Below, in pieces: positions 6,840 to 15,351 of a stretch of DNA of 32,457 bases. The DNA comes from Micavibrio sp. (GTDB lineage Bacteria > Pseudomonadota > Alphaproteobacteria > Micavibrionales > Micavibrionaceae). Position numbers and translations under genes: made by a program. The stretch is from assembly GCA_019634145.1 (NCBI GenBank), contig JAHQVU010000038.1, positions 1 to 32,457 of the forward strand, in the 5' to 3' direction. The notes beneath the pieces were generated by a model. It worked only from the letters and a program-made list of their open reading frames with translations, had not been told where the DNA came from and ran no database searches. Within the stretch, counting starts at the first letter, position 1, and the number at the start of each line of letters is the position of its first letter.

Positions 6840-7667
6840 TTATTCAGCGGCAGCTGCCTTGCTGAACAATCCGCCATCATTGTTTGCGGCTTCTGTCTCT
6901 TTTACTTCAGTTTTCTTTGCTTTAGCTGGGGCTGCAGGGGCTGAAGTTTCTTTTGCTTTAGAAGGGGCTTCCTTCTTCGCTGCGCTAGCGGCTGATAGTG
7001 GTGTCAACTTACCGTCGATCACTGCGCCTGCTTCGATTTCAAGCTCTTTATAAGCGATTGTTCCAGTTACTGTACCAGTTGAGCTGATTGTCAGGCGGCC
7101 ATGCACTGTGATGTCGCCTTCGAAACGACCGGCGATGGTGGCTTCATCGATTTCTACTGTACCGTAGAATGTACCGCTATCAGCGATGTCCAAAACATTT
7201 GCGCCTTTAAGGGCTGCTTCAACTGTACCTTCAACAAGAAGATAGTCACAGCTTTCGATCTCACCGGACATTGTGATGCCGGAGCCGATTGTCAGACGAC
7301 GGTCAGAAGATGAAGATACGCTGCGTGTTTCTGCAGCTGAACCGGATGCATATGATCCTGCATAGCCAGTGCTGCCAGGGTAGGCGGCAGGTGCGGAAGT
7401 CGGTGCCGCCGGTGCGCGCTGGTATGAAAATGATGCAGGTGCAGCAGATGTCTTTGCGTCTGCTTGCTTATCTTCTTCTTGTGAGCTGTTATCCATGTTC
7501 TTTGTGTCCTTTGCTGGGGTTGTGTATTCTTGTGTTGTTTGTAACTTTACATGTGGTGCTTTCGGCGCTGTCGGTGCTGGCGCTTTTGCCGCAACATTGT
7601 TGACCTCTTCGTTTTCCGATTTTGGGGATTGTGGATCCTGACCTTCGGATTTAACGCGATGAAACAT
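6840..7667 (-). CDS. Bactofilin (polymer-forming cytoskeletal protein) with long low-complexity arms
   Basis: The bactofilin domain (DUF583) spans about residues 123-225: RRLTIGSGITMSGEIESCDYL, then short beta-helix turns such as VEGTVEAAL, FYGTVEIDEATIAG, FEGDITVHGRLTI and GTIAYKELEIEAGAVIDGKL. Bactofilins polymerise without nucleotide and organise the envelope, stalks or cell shape. This one is long (275 aa against about 120-180 for many). It has an N-terminal arm of about 120 residues rich in Ala, Pro, Ser and Gln and a C-terminal arm rich in Ala and Lys, which probably act as linkers for partners or the membrane. An AAGGG ribosome site precedes the ATG. Neighbours are an exported protein and nth, so context says little about the partner. 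Confidence 0.92.
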   Translation of the reverse strand: MFHRVKSEGQDPQSPKSENEEVNNVAAKAPAPTAPKAPHVKLQTTQEYTTPAKDTKNMDNSSQEEDKQADAKTSAAPASFSYQRAPAAPTSAPAAYPGSTGYAGSYASGSAAETRSVSSSSDRRLTIGSGITMSGEIESCDYLLVEGTVEAALKGANVLDIADSGTFYGTVEIDEATIAGRFEGDITVHGRLTISSTGTVTGTIAYKELEIEAGAVIDGKLTPLSAASAAKKEAPSKAKETSAPAAPAKAKKTEVKETEAANNDGGLFSKAAAAE

Positions 7668-7836
7668 GTTTTTATCCCTTTCGAGTTAATGAACGTGCCG
7701 AGCTAGCAGCAACGAATGCATATGTTGAATATTCGCGGACGATAGCATGGGCAAAATACCCCCGCAAGTGGATATTCAGCAGAAAATTTTAAACCCTTGA
7801 ATCTTCTGGATAACTTTTTTGAGTTAAAGTGACCTG

Positions 7837-8475
7837 CTAGGTTTGGGCGGTTTTATCTTTGTAGGCACAAAGATCGTGCGCAAGGCATTGATTGCATTCA
7901 GGTTTTCTGGCTTTGCACGTATAGCGGCCATGTAGAATCAGCCAGTGGTGTGCATGGAGGGCAAATTCAGGGGGGACGACCTTCAGTAGGGCGTGTTCCA
8001 CTTGATCGACGTTCTTACCTTTGGCGAGGCCTGTGCGGTTTGAGACCCGGAAAATGTGGGTGTCGACGGCCATTGTCGGGTGCTTGAAATATTCATTTAG
8101 CACCACATTTGCGGTCTTTCGGCCAACGCCAGGAAGCTTAATGAGGGCATCCATATCTTCGGGTACTTCGCCCTGATGGTCATCAATTAGGATTTGTGCC
8201 ATGGCGATGACATTTTTGGCTTTGGTGTTGTAGAGGCCAATAGTTTTGATGTGGCTTTTTAGGCCGTCCAGTCCTAAATTCAGCATTTTTTGCGGGGTGT
8301 CGACAATTTTAAAAAGCTCTTTCGTGGCTTTGTTCACGCCGATATCGGTGGCTTGCGCAGAGAGCGTGACTGCCACCAGCAGGGTATAGGCATTTGTCCA
8401 TTCCAGATCACTCTTTGGGTCTGGATTTGCGGCTCTCATGCGATTGAAGAATTCGTGTATGTCTTTTTTGTTCAT
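7837..8475 (-). CDS. nth: Endonuclease III (DNA glycosylase/AP lyase)
   Basis: Base-excision repair enzyme that removes oxidised pyrimidines and cuts the abasic site. The helix-hairpin-helix LPGVGRKTANVV carries the catalytic lysine (Lys120), and VDTHIFR carries the catalytic aspartate (Asp138). The C-terminal iron-sulfur loop has C-x6-C-x2-C-x5-C spacing (Cys187, 194, 197 and 203). The length of 212 is normal. Order and spacing are all intact, so it should be active. No clear ribosome site precedes the ATG. It is on the same strand as dapB upstream but about 450 bases away, so it probably has its own promoter. Confidence 0.97.
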   Translation of the reverse strand: MNKKDIHEFFNRMRAANPDPKSDLEWTNAYTLLVAVTLSAQATDIGVNKATKELFKIVDTPQKMLNLGLDGLKSHIKTIGLYNTKAKNVIAMAQILIDDHQGEVPEDMDALIKLPGVGRKTANVVLNEYFKHPTMAVDTHIFRVSNRTGLAKGKNVDQVEHALLKVVPPEFALHAHHWLILHGRYTCKARKPECNQCLAHDLCAYKDKTAQT

Positions 8476-8618
8476 GGTTTTTATTATTATTTATAGAGGC
8501 TTAGGGCAAGTGTTTAAAAATCGAAATTCTTTAATTTTTCATAATTTTCGGGTCGTGTAATACTTATGCTCTTTAGTATAGTCTCTTGCTTTAAGAATAA
8601 TACATGGCTGCAAATTGC

Positions 8619-8681
8619 CGTTTTTATAAAAAAAAGCCGCACGTATATTAAATACGCTTACGTTTATTTTTATAAAAGCCG
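8619..8681. repeat. Pair of direct repeats around a small palindrome
   Basis: Two 21-base units, 8619-8639 and 8661-8681, both begin CGTTT, contain TTTATAAAA and end in AAAGCCG. Between them is CGTAT-ATTAA-ATACG, which can form a hairpin. On the minus strand each unit reads CGGC followed by a T run, so the pair could serve as a tandem weak terminator for dapB. The central part (GTATATTAAATACGCTTACG) resembles the core of the repeats at 6077 and 13341, so this may be a diverged third copy. Confidence 0.4.
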
Positions 8682-8747
8682 AACAATTTTCGCTAGATGT
8701 ATTATTTTTAACCCAAACGACTATAATAAACGGATCATGGCGTGAAT

Positions 8748-8883
8748 ATGGCTTTTACAAAGCTGGGTGAAAAATAAGCAGCTCTTTAATACGAAGTTGC
8801 GCGAAGAAAAGCGTGCTAAGTTTAACCATGAAAAGAGCGAGGCGGCGAAGGAGTTCGCGAGCAGCGCCACTGCTTTCAATTGA
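8748..8883 (+). CDS. Doubtful small charged protein, possibly split by an A-run indel
   Basis: An ATG frame reads MAFTKLGEK and stops at 8775-8777. Shifting by one base in the A5 run just before that stop (8770-8774) gives an uninterrupted 45-residue reading that continues QLFNTKLREEKRAKFNHE, then KSEAAKEFASSATAFN, ending with TGA at 8881-8883. The shifted part alone could start at GTG 8767 (38 aa). The composition is protein-like, highly charged and then alanine-rich, with no domain visible. A TATAAT box lies 20 bases before the ATG. I do not recognise it, and it could be chance. Confidence 0.25.
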
Positions 8884-8928
8884 TCATATGATGAGGTTTG
8901 CACGCCGAAACAATCGTCACCTGTAACT

Positions 8929-9693
8929 TTAGAGATCTAATACATCGATCATGCTGTAGAGGCCGGGTTTCTTATTTTTTAGCCAATCAATGGCTATTAA
9001 AGCGCCTCTGGCGTACAGGACGCGGTTGGTTGCCTGTTGTTTCAGCTCTATGCGCTCGCCTTCACTAAGGAAATAAACGGTATGCTCACCCACAGCGTCG
9101 CCGCCGCGAATGGTGGAAAAGCCGATTTGTCCGTCAATGCGCTCGCCTGTATGGCCTTCGCGGGATAAGACGGAGACATCATTGAATTTTATCCCGCGCG
9201 CTTTGGCCGCAACTTTACCTAGCATGATAGCTGTGCCAGAGGGCGCGTCGACCTTATGCTTGTGGTGTGCCTCGACAATCTCGATATCATAGTCGGGGAG
9301 GGCTTTTGCTGCTTTTTCGACCAGCGCGGCGAGCACCGTGACGGCGACTGATGTATTAGCGGCAAGTATGACGGGCACTGATTTGGAGAGCTTTTCAATG
9401 GCCGCCTCGTCTTTATCGCTCAGGCCTGTTGTGGCGATGAGGATGGGGGTTTTATGTTTTTCAGCAAGGCGGATGTGCTCGCGCGTGGCATCGGGCAGGG
9501 TGAAATCGATGATAGCGTCGGAGCGCTCGAACAGCTCTTCGGCGTTTGAGGTTACAAAGAAGTCAGCGCCCTCGACAACGCCCTTACGGGTTGTCCCGCA
9601 GGCAAGGGTCATTCCGTCCCAACGTTTTGAGAGGAGTTCATTAACGAGGAGAGAGCCAACGCGGCCTGTGCAGCCTGGTATACCTATACGCAT
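8929..9693 (-). CDS. dapB: 4-hydroxy-tetrahydrodipicolinate reductase
   Basis: NAD(P)H-dependent reductase of the diaminopimelate/lysine pathway, cytoplasmic. The nucleotide fold starts with GxxGRVG (residues 7-13), followed by IIDFTLPDAT and ATTGLS. The active site EAHHKHKVDAPSGTA has His143/His144 and the catalytic Lys147, with the substrate-binding PSGTA loop. The length of 254 is slightly short of the usual 265-275 but the fold appears complete. An AAAGGA ribosome site precedes the ATG. Only four bases separate it from the dnaJ stop, so it is transcribed with the chaperone genes, a dnaJ-dapB link common in alphaproteobacteria. Confidence 0.97.
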   Translation of the reverse strand: MRIGIPGCTGRVGSLLVNELLSKRWDGMTLACGTTRKGVVEGADFFVTSNAEELFERSDAIIDFTLPDATREHIRLAEKHKTPILIATTGLSDKDEAAIEKLSKSVPVILAANTSVAVTVLAALVEKAAKALPDYDIEIVEAHHKHKVDAPSGTAIMLGKVAAKARGIKFNDVSVLSREGHTGERIDGQIGFSTIRGGDAVGEHTVYFLSEGERIELKQQATNRVLYARGALIAIDWLKNKKPGLYSMIDVLDL

Positions 9694-9697
9694 ATTT

Positions 9698-10861
9698 CTA
9701 ATCCTTTAAATCGTCCCAGAATTCTTTGACCTTACCGAAAAAGCCGGACGCTTCGGGGGAGTGCTTATTGCCGCCGGATTTGGACATGAAATCCTTATCC
9801 AGTTTCTTGAGTAAGTCTTGTTGCTCTTTATTCAGATTTACAGGCGTTTCAACATATGCCTCGATATACAGGTCGCCGAGTTGGTCGGAGCCGAGGATGC
9901 TCATGCCTTTGCCTTTCAGGCGGAAGGTTTGCCCTGTCTGCGTGCCAGGGGGGATTTTGACGCGTGCGGCCTTGCCCTCGATTGTGGGGACTTCGACATC
10001 ACCGCCTAAAGCTGCGCGGGTGACGGTGATTGGCACGCGGCAGAAGAGGTTGGGTCCGTCGCGGCGGAAGAGCTTGTGCGGCTTGACGGCGATAAGGACA
10101 TAAAGATCGCCCTTCGGCCCACCTTGTACGCCCGCTTCGCCTTCACCGGAAAGGCGGATGCGGCGGCCGGTATCAACACCAGCGGGGATGCGAACCTTAA
10201 GGTTCTTATTTTTCTGAACGCGCCCTTGGCCGTGACAGGCTTTACAGGGATCTTTGATGATTGTGCCTGCACCTGCGCAAGTGGGGCAGGTGCGCTCGAC
10301 TGTGAAGAAGCCTTGCTGTTGACGGATGCGCCCTTGACCGTCACAAGTAGAGCATGTTGTAGACCCGCTGCCATCGGCTGAGCCTTTTCCATCGCAGGTT
10401 TCGCAGGTGTCGTTGACGGGGACTTTGATGGTGACATCTTTGCCTTTATAGGCGTCTTTCATTGTGACTTCGAGCGTGTATTGCAGATCGGAGCCGCGCT
10501 GTGGGCCGCCCCTGCGTCCGCCGCCACGACCGCCCATAAAGTCGCCGAACATATCTTCGAAAATGTCGGAAAATGCACCTGCGCCGCCCATGCCGCCTGG
10601 ACCGCCGCCACCGCCAAAGCCGCCTGCGCCCATTGATCCGTCGAATGCGGATGAGCCGTAGCGGTCATAAGCACTGCGTTTTTGCTCGTCTTTGAGGACG
10701 TCATAGGCTTCGTTCAATTCTTTGAATTTGGCTTCGGCCTCTGGATTGTCTTTATTTTGATCTGGGTGATATTTCATCGCAAGCTTGCGATAGGCCTTTT
10801 TAATCTCATCGGCGCTGGCGCTTTGTTCTACACCTAAGGTTTTGTAAAAATCTTTGCTCAT
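9698..10861 (-). CDS. dnaJ: DnaJ, Hsp40 co-chaperone
   Basis: Full-length type I DnaJ (387 aa), which delivers unfolded clients to DnaK and stimulates its ATPase. The J domain (residues 1-70) has the HPD motif at 32-34. A Gly/Phe-rich linker follows, then four zinc-binding CxxCxGxG repeats ([32 protein letters not shown]), the two beta-rich client domains ([25 protein letters not shown]) and the dimerisation tail. It lies downstream of dnaK on the same strand with a second small J-domain gene between them, and is followed almost at once by dapB. Confidence 0.98.
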   Translation of the reverse strand: MSKDFYKTLGVEQSASADEIKKAYRKLAMKYHPDQNKDNPEAEAKFKELNEAYDVLKDEQKRSAYDRYGSSAFDGSMGAGGFGGGGGPGGMGGAGAFSDIFEDMFGDFMGGRGGGRRGGPQRGSDLQYTLEVTMKDAYKGKDVTIKVPVNDTCETCDGKGSADGSGSTTCSTCDGQGRIRQQQGFFTVERTCPTCAGAGTIIKDPCKACHGQGRVQKNKNLKVRIPAGVDTGRRIRLSGEGEAGVQGGPKGDLYVLIAVKPHKLFRRDGPNLFCRVPITVTRAALGGDVEVPTIEGKAARVKIPPGTQTGQTFRLKGKGMSILGSDQLGDLYIEAYVETPVNLNKEQQDLLKKLDKDFMSKSGGNKHSPEASGFFGKVKEFWDDLKD

Positions 10862-10892
10862 TGTTTTTATTCTTCAGGTCTTTGTTCTTCAA

Positions 10893-11225
10893 TTATCTCT
10901 GGCTGTTTGAAACAGTTTTGAGGCGGAAAATTCCGCTCATTTTGGTGAATATATTTGTGTTGTCATTGCCTGCGGGCAGGTGAATGCGTTGTTTCTTTAG
11001 CGGTATACGTTTTTTGCGGAGCAGGGCGATATAAGCCTGTCTGCGGTCTGCTGTTTTCAGAGCGTTATAGGCTTCGGTCACTAGGCGAAAACGCAATTCT
11101 GCCATGCGGCGTTCACGTGGGAAAAGATCGGGATGCAGCTTTTTCGCCATCATGCGATAAGCGCGGCTGATCTCTTGATCGGTCGCCCTTACTTCAACAT
11201 TCAAAATGTCAAAATAGCTGGTCAT
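10893..11225 (-). CDS. Small J-domain protein (110 aa)
   Basis: Residues 3-70 form a J domain: SYFDILNVEVRATDQEISRAYR, then KKLHPDLF with the HPD motif, then FRLVTEAYNALKTADRRQAYIAL. There is no Gly/Phe linker, zinc domain or client domain, only a basic tail of about 40 residues (RKKRIPLKKQRIHLP and then IFRLKTV). Such type III proteins bring DnaK to special clients through their unique part. It sits between dnaK and dnaJ on the same strand. A palindromic repeat (11255-11326) separates it from dnaK and may lower its expression relative to dnaK. The client is unknown. Confidence 0.88.
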   Translation of the reverse strand: MTSYFDILNVEVRATDQEISRAYRMMAKKLHPDLFPRERRMAELRFRLVTEAYNALKTADRRQAYIALLRKKRIPLKKQRIHLPAGNDNTNIFTKMSGIFRLKTVSNSQR

Positions 11226-11254
11226 GGTTATACAGTTTCCAAGTTGTTTAAAAT

Positions 11255-11326
11255 GTCATTGCGAGGAGTTTATAACGAAGCAATCCACATGGATATTATT
11301 GATTGCTTCGCCCTGCTCGCAATGAC
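11255..11326. repeat. 72-bp intergenic inverted repeat (GTCATTGCGAG family)
   Basis: The outer arms GTCATTGCGAG and CTCGCAATGAC (11 bp) and inner arms CGAAGCAATC and GATTGCTTCG (10 bp) pair perfectly, with unpaired stretches between them and a 15-base loop. This word pattern (GTCATTGCGAG ... CGAAGCAATC ... GATTGCTTCG ... CTCGCAATGAC) recurs as a palindromic intergenic repeat in many bacterial genomes, including alphaproteobacteria. In the transcript between dnaK and the J-domain gene it would form a strong hairpin, which may protect dnaK mRNA or reduce read-through. Confidence 0.8.
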
Positions 11327-11343
11327 GGAGCTTTATGTCTAGC

Positions 11344-12237
11344 TTAAGCGGATTTTGACGCTTTATCGTCGTCATCCTCTTCGATTTCCAGATCGGTGTA
11401 ATCGGCCTCGACTACATCATCATCACTGGCAGTTGCGGCGTCGGCAGGCTCGTCACTGTCGGCATCGCCTGCAGCGTCTTCTTGTGCCTTGCGATAGGCC
11501 AACTCACCTAGTTTCATCGCAGCCTGAGACAGTTCATCAGTCTTGGCTTTGATCGCTTCCGGGTCGTCGCCATCGATAACCTCTTTAAGCTCGGCAATCG
11601 CGGTTTCGATATTGGATTTTTCTTCCTCGGGTACATCATCGCCGAACTCTTCCATCGATTTTTCAGTCGAATGTATCATGCTTTCAGCCTGATTTCTCGC
11701 TTCAACGCTTTCGCGTTTTTTCTTGTCGGTGTCCGCGTTGGCTTCGGCATCCTTAACCATTTGATCAATGTCATCATCGGATAGACCGCCGCTCGCTTGA
11801 ATGCGGATTTGCTGTTCCTTATTCGTAGCTTTGTCTTTAGCGGAAACCTGAACGATACCGTTCGCATCAATGTCGAAGGTCACTTCAACTTGCGGAATGC
11901 CGCGTGGGGCAGGTGGGATACCGACAAGGTCGAACTGACCGAGTATTTTGTTGTCTGCGGCCATTTCGCGCTCACCCTGGAATACGCGGATTGTCACGGC
12001 GTTCTGGTTATCCTCGGCAGTCGAGAAGACCTGAGACTTTTTTGTCGGGATTGTCGTATTGCGCTCGATGAGGCGTGTGAACACGCCGCCCAAGGTTTCG
12101 ATACCAAGAGATAGTGGTGTAACATCCAGCAAGAGAACGTCTTTAACGTCACCTTGAAGAACGCCGCCCTGAATGGCTGCACCATCGGCAACAACTTCAT
12201 CAGGGTTAACACCTTTGTGTGGTTCTTTACCGAAGTA
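11344..12237 (-). CDS. dnaK: DnaK, C-terminal part after an in-frame stop
   Basis: This is the continuation, in the same frame, of the DnaK reading that stops at 12238-12240. It starts [21 protein letters not shown], which ends the ATPase domain. Next come the interdomain linker region [15 protein letters not shown], the peptide-binding beta-sandwich ([58 protein letters not shown]), the helical lid and an acidic tail. There is no ATG after the stop. The first possible start is TTG 12132, which would lose the last part of the ATPase domain, so a separate functional product is unlikely. With the N-terminal part it makes a normal-length 647-codon gene. Confidence 0.93.
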   Translation of the reverse strand, partial: YFGKEPHKGVNPDEVVADGAAIQGGVLQGDVKDVLLLDVTPLSLGIETLGGVFTRLIERNTTIPTKKSQVFSTAEDNQNAVTIRVFQGEREMAADNKILGQFDLVGIPPAPRGIPQVEVTFDIDANGIVQVSAKDKATNKEQQIRIQASGGLSDDDIDQMVKDAEANADTDKKKRESVEARNQAESMIHSTEKSMEEFGDDVPEEEKSNIETAIAELKEVIDGDDPEAIKAKTDELSQAAMKLGELAYRKAQEDAAGDADSDEPADAATASDDDVVEADYTDLEIEEDDDDKASKSA

Positions 12238-13287
12238 TTACTCAACGGTTTTGATCACCTTCGGCATACGGGTCATACCACCAACCAAAACGATATCATC
12301 AATCTCGGATGGTTTCAGGCCAGCATCTTTCAACGCCTTTTTAACCGGATCGATTGAGCGCTTGATGAGGTCATCAACAAGGCTTTCAAGTTTAGAGCGT
12401 GAAAGTGTGATTTGAAGGTGTTTCGGGCCGGACGCATCAGCGGTAACGAATGGCAGGTTCACTTCTGTGGTCTGTGAAGATGAAAGCTCAATCTTCGCTT
12501 TTTCAGCGGCTTCTTTCAGGCGCTGAAGTGCGAGCTTGTCTTCACGAAGGTCGATGCCATCGGACTTTTTGAATTCATCAGCGAGATATTCGATGATACG
12601 TGTGTCAAAGTCTTCACCGCCAAGGAATGTGTCACCGTTGGTTGATTTCACTTCGAATACGCCGTCGCCGATTTCAAGGACAGATACGTCGAATGTACCA
12701 CCACCCAAATCGTAAACCACGATTGTACCGGAAGATTTTTTATCCAGACCATAGGCTAGCGCAGCGGCTGTGGGTTCGTTGATAATACGCTCTACATCGA
12801 GGCCGGCGATTTTACCGGCATCTTTTGTTGCTTGACGCTGGGCATCGTTAAAGTAAGCAGGAACGGTAATCACTGCTTTGCTTACTTTTTCGCCTAAGAA
12901 ATCTTCGGCAGTTTCTTTCATTTTTTGCAAGATCATCGCAGAGATTTCGGATGGGGATTTTTTCTCGCCGTCAACTTCCACCCACGCATCGCCGTTGGGG
13001 CCTTCTACGATGTGGAAGGGGGCTTTTTTCGCCATATCCTGAACTTGCGCGTCTTTAAATGTGCGGCCGATCAAGCGCTTTACAGCGTAAAGTGTGTTAT
13101 TAGGGTTTGTTACAGCCTGACGTTTGGCGGGCTGGCCGACGAGGCGCTCACCATCTTTTGTAAAGGCTACCATTGAAGGGGTGGTTCTTGCGCCTTCCGC
13201 ATTTTCAAGGATGCGGGCTTCTTTGCCGTCCATAACGGCTACACAAGAGTTGGTTGTACCAAGGTCAATACCAATGATTTTAGACAT
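12238..13287 (-). CDS. dnaK: DnaK, N-terminal ATPase part ending at a premature TAA
   Basis: Hsp70 chaperone. Residues 1-349 hold most of the nucleotide-binding domain: [14 protein letters not shown] (phosphate 1), [53 protein letters not shown] (phosphate 2) and [14 protein letters not shown] (adenosine). The frame then reads KTVE-stop-YFGKEP, where relatives have a glutamate or similar residue, so a single GAA-to-TAA change would explain it. The ribosome site AAGGAG is well placed before ATG 13287. Upstream lie grpE and a leader with a palindromic repeat and a hairpin. If the stop is real, no complete DnaK would be made without read-through or a second copy elsewhere. Confidence 0.95.
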   Translation of the reverse strand: MSKIIGIDLGTTNSCVAVMDGKEARILENAEGARTTPSMVAFTKDGERLVGQPAKRQAVTNPNNTLYAVKRLIGRTFKDAQVQDMAKKAPFHIVEGPNGDAWVEVDGEKKSPSEISAMILQKMKETAEDFLGEKVSKAVITVPAYFNDAQRQATKDAGKIAGLDVERIINEPTAAALAYGLDKKSSGTIVVYDLGGGTFDVSVLEIGDGVFEVKSTNGDTFLGGEDFDTRIIEYLADEFKKSDGIDLREDKLALQRLKEAAEKAKIELSSSQTTEVNLPFVTADASGPKHLQITLSRSKLESLVDDLIKRSIDPVKKALKDAGLKPSEIDDIVLVGGMTRMPKVIKTVE

Positions 13288-13340
13288 GCTTTTAATCTCC
13301 TTATATTAAGCAAGACTTTCAGTCTTTACATTTTGCTTTT

Positions 13341-13395
13341 CTACTTCGTTGCTTGTCACTTATGTATTTAAATACACTTCGTTCCTCGCGCCTTG
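13341..13395. repeat. Dispersed palindromic repeat, copy A
   Basis: It lies between grpE and dnaK. The central palindrome TGTATTTAAATACA is perfect. It is flanked by TTGTCACTT on one side and CTTCGTTCCTCGCGCCTTG on the other. It matches 6077-6129 after uvrC along its whole length with scattered substitutions. In the grpE-dnaK transcript it would lie in the dnaK leader. Confidence 0.6.
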
Positions 13396-13429
13396 TATAA
13401 AAGTCAAAATGCTTTGACTGGGTTTATAC
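13395..13429 (-). promoter_or_regulatory. Strong hairpin in the grpE-dnaK spacer
   Basis: GTATAAA and AGTCAAA pair with TTTGACT and TTTATAC around an ATGC loop, giving 14 base pairs with a three-base bulge. It directly adjoins the palindromic repeat and may be part of it. No T run follows on the minus strand, so it is not a classic terminator. A processing site or a leader structure that sets the dnaK:grpE ratio is possible. Confidence 0.45.
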
Positions 13430-13517
13430 GCGCGGCCCAATATTAGGCACCGCATAGCTTTATATAGCATTATTTTGAGGAGAATCCAGAGGTAAATCGA
13501 TTCTTTTCACAGGCTTT

Positions 13518-14282
13518 TTAAGCGCCGATGTCGATCTGGCCGCCTTTTTCAGGGCCTTGCGTTGGCGGAGCGGACGGATCTTCTTTTGTGATGCCGACTT
13601 TGGCTGCGCGGAGCAGGCGGTCATTGATCATATAGCCTGGCTCTAAGACCTGCATCACGATTCCGGCAGGTTTGCCGGGGACGGGTGCTTCGAACATCAC
13701 TTCGTGGAAGTTGGGGTTGAAGGGCTCATCCATAGGTTCGAGCTTAACAATGCCGTTTTTCTCGAAACTCTTCAGCAGGATGCGCTGTGTGGCGTCCATG
13801 CCCTCTAGGAAGGATTTTAGGCGCGGCTCGCTCTCGGCCAGGTCATGTGGTGCGGAATTAAGCGCGCGGGTGAGGGTGTCGGAAATCTCGAGGATATCCT
13901 TGGCGAATTTGGTAATGGCGAATTTTCCGGCGTCTTCGGCGTCTTTGCGGGCTCGGCGGCGGGTGTTTTCTGCCTCGGCCATGGCGCGGGCAACGGTGTC
14001 GCGTGCGGATTCAAGCTCGTTTTGTAAGGACTGGATAATCGCTTTTGTCTGTTCTGCGCCTAAAGAATTTTCGGTTGCATCATTGGCGCTATCTGTATCT
14101 TCATCTTCAATCGCGCTGGGGGCGAGGGGGTCTTCTTCTTCACTCATATGCTCATAGTGAAGGGTGGCATCGCGCTGTGCCATAGCAGCGGCTTCTGCTT
14201 CCAGACGTGCGGAGCGTTCAGCCAGCGTTTCGCTTTCGGCGTTATTTGAATTTTGTTGTGATTTTTCTGGGGTGTTCGTCAT
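13518..14282 (-). CDS. grpE: GrpE, DnaK nucleotide-exchange factor
   Basis: GrpE opens the DnaK nucleotide pocket to release ADP. The C-terminal signature is clear: FNPNFHEVMFEAPVPG, then GIVMQVLEPGYMINDRLLRAAKVGI. Ahead of it are the long dimer helices (about residues 80-150, with AENTRRRARKDAEDAGKFAI). The N-terminal 75 residues are acidic and low in complexity (EEEDPLAPSAIEDEDTD), longer than in E. coli GrpE (197 aa against 254 here). It is read toward dnaK on the same strand. In many alphaproteobacteria hrcA precedes grpE, but here the upstream gene is an unrelated exported protein 30 bases away. Confidence 0.96.
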   Translation of the reverse strand: MTNTPEKSQQNSNNAESETLAERSARLEAEAAAMAQRDATLHYEHMSEEEDPLAPSAIEDEDTDSANDATENSLGAEQTKAIIQSLQNELESARDTVARAMAEAENTRRRARKDAEDAGKFAITKFAKDILEISDTLTRALNSAPHDLAESEPRLKSFLEGMDATQRILLKSFEKNGIVKLEPMDEPFNPNFHEVMFEAPVPGKPAGIVMQVLEPGYMINDRLLRAAKVGITKEDPSAPPTQGPEKGGQIDIGA

Positions 14283-14312
14283 AACTCTATACTTGGTTTT
14301 TTATAATATAAA

Positions 14313-15296
14313 TTATTCATACAGTCCCGGGCGCTTCATGAAAACAGGTATTTCGACTGTTTTTTCATAGGGGCCATCTGCACCGATATGTGTTTCTTCT
14401 GTTTGTATTTTGCCGATAGATTCAACATCATCGACTGTGGCCAAATCTGAAGTATAGGCGCCTGTTTTGTCAACAAAATACATTTTGTGTTTGCCTTTTT
14501 TGTAGAAACGGTCAAAGCGGTTGTTGGCTTCGATCCTAAAATCGGGAAGATAGTCCGTTATAGGAACAAGCCCGCGACGCATTGCAAAATTAGCGAGTTT
14601 GGTGATGTTTTCTTCGTTTAACTCCAGGTCTTCGTTATAAAGAATGACGGTGTTTTCAGGGTAGGTCCAGAAGATGTCGATATTGTTGCCATTTGTAGGG
14701 TCTTGACCGGCAGCTATCATATTCATGATTGGGGTGACGGTTACTACGCGTTCTTCGGTTGCGTTAATCTTTATTATGGCGCCGGATTTGCGTCCCTGTG
14801 TCATGATGGCTAGATTTTTTGACTCGTTTTCAATGAGCTGGCGGCGATCCAGAACAATATCCATATGCGGTGCGGCGGATTGTACATCACATTCATGCAG
14901 GCTGTATTCACGCTTTTCATCTTGCATATTTATGCGCACAGGGGTGAATTCAACGCGTACATTTTTACCGGTGTATTTGATTTCTACGCGCGGCTTAGAT
15001 GTTTCATAGCAACCGCTTACGGTATTGGGCAAGCTCATGCGTAAGACGAGGTCATCGGGATCTGCGCCCGGTACGCGCACAAAATGCCCAGCCCAGACCA
15101 TATCTTTATCAATGCCGGTTGATAGGTAGAGTTCATCCTCTTGCTTCAAAAGGTCATTTAGAAAATCGGGGCGATATTCGGGGTCGTATTGCTTTACAAC
15201 ATTCTGTGCCATGGCATTTGCGCCGGAAAGCGCGCTCGTTATAAATAGCGAGGTGCAAAGTATTTTACGAAGCGATAGGCGATTTAGAAGCGTCAT
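14313..15296 (-). CDS. Exported protein of unknown function upstream of grpE
   Basis: A Sec signal peptide covers residues 1-31 (SLFITSALSGANAMA, cleavage before QN), so the 296-residue mature part is periplasmic or secreted. It has two cysteines, in VSGCYET and LHECDVQ, which could form a disulfide. It looks beta-rich in the first half (VEIKYTGKNVRVEFTPVRI) and has a mixed second half with NRFDRFYKKGKHKMYFVDKTG. I recognise no family. It ends 30 bases before grpE on the same strand and may be co-transcribed with the chaperones. It occupies the place where hrcA is often found, but it is not HrcA. Confidence 0.85.
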   Translation of the reverse strand: MTLLNRLSLRKILCTSLFITSALSGANAMAQNVVKQYDPEYRPDFLNDLLKQEDELYLSTGIDKDMVWAGHFVRVPGADPDDLVLRMSLPNTVSGCYETSKPRVEIKYTGKNVRVEFTPVRINMQDEKREYSLHECDVQSAAPHMDIVLDRRQLIENESKNLAIMTQGRKSGAIIKINATEERVVTVTPIMNMIAAGQDPTNGNNIDIFWTYPENTVILYNEDLELNEENITKLANFAMRRGLVPITDYLPDFRIEANNRFDRFYKKGKHKMYFVDKTGAYTSDLATVDDVESIGKIQTEETHIGADGPYEKTVEIPVFMKRPGLYE

Positions 15297-15351
15297 GGTT
15301 AAGATATATCCGTTTTATTCCACTAATCAGACTTACAGAACATCGGCGGGG

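Larger units (their letters stand above)
8476..8928. other. 453-base gap between dapB and nth
   Basis: The stretch is A+T-rich. It holds a pair of 21-base direct repeats flanking a palindrome (8619-8681), a TATAAT at 8722-8727 on the plus strand without a good -35, and one doubtful small plus-strand frame (8748-8883). I see no tRNA, no known RNA family and no clear terminator for dapB. A promoter for nth may lie in its left part but I cannot point to one. Confidence 0.5.

Noticed and set aside
9726-10437. Long frames on both strands within dnaJ
   Set aside because: All overlap the intact DnaJ coding frame with its zinc and J-domain motifs.
11344-13287. Recoding of TAA as a sense codon to explain dnaK
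   Set aside because: TAA ends several intact genes here, including ppdK and the IcmD/DotP-adjacent genes use normal stops, so the code appears standard.
13672-14157. 161-residue Ser/Ala-rich plus-strand frame opposite grpE
   Set aside because: Composition is that of the complement of an Ala/Glu-rich gene; grpE itself is certain.
13288-14400. CIRCE operator near grpE or dnaK
   Set aside because: No TTAGCACTC...GAGTGCTAA pattern could be found on either strand; the palindromes present have other sequences.
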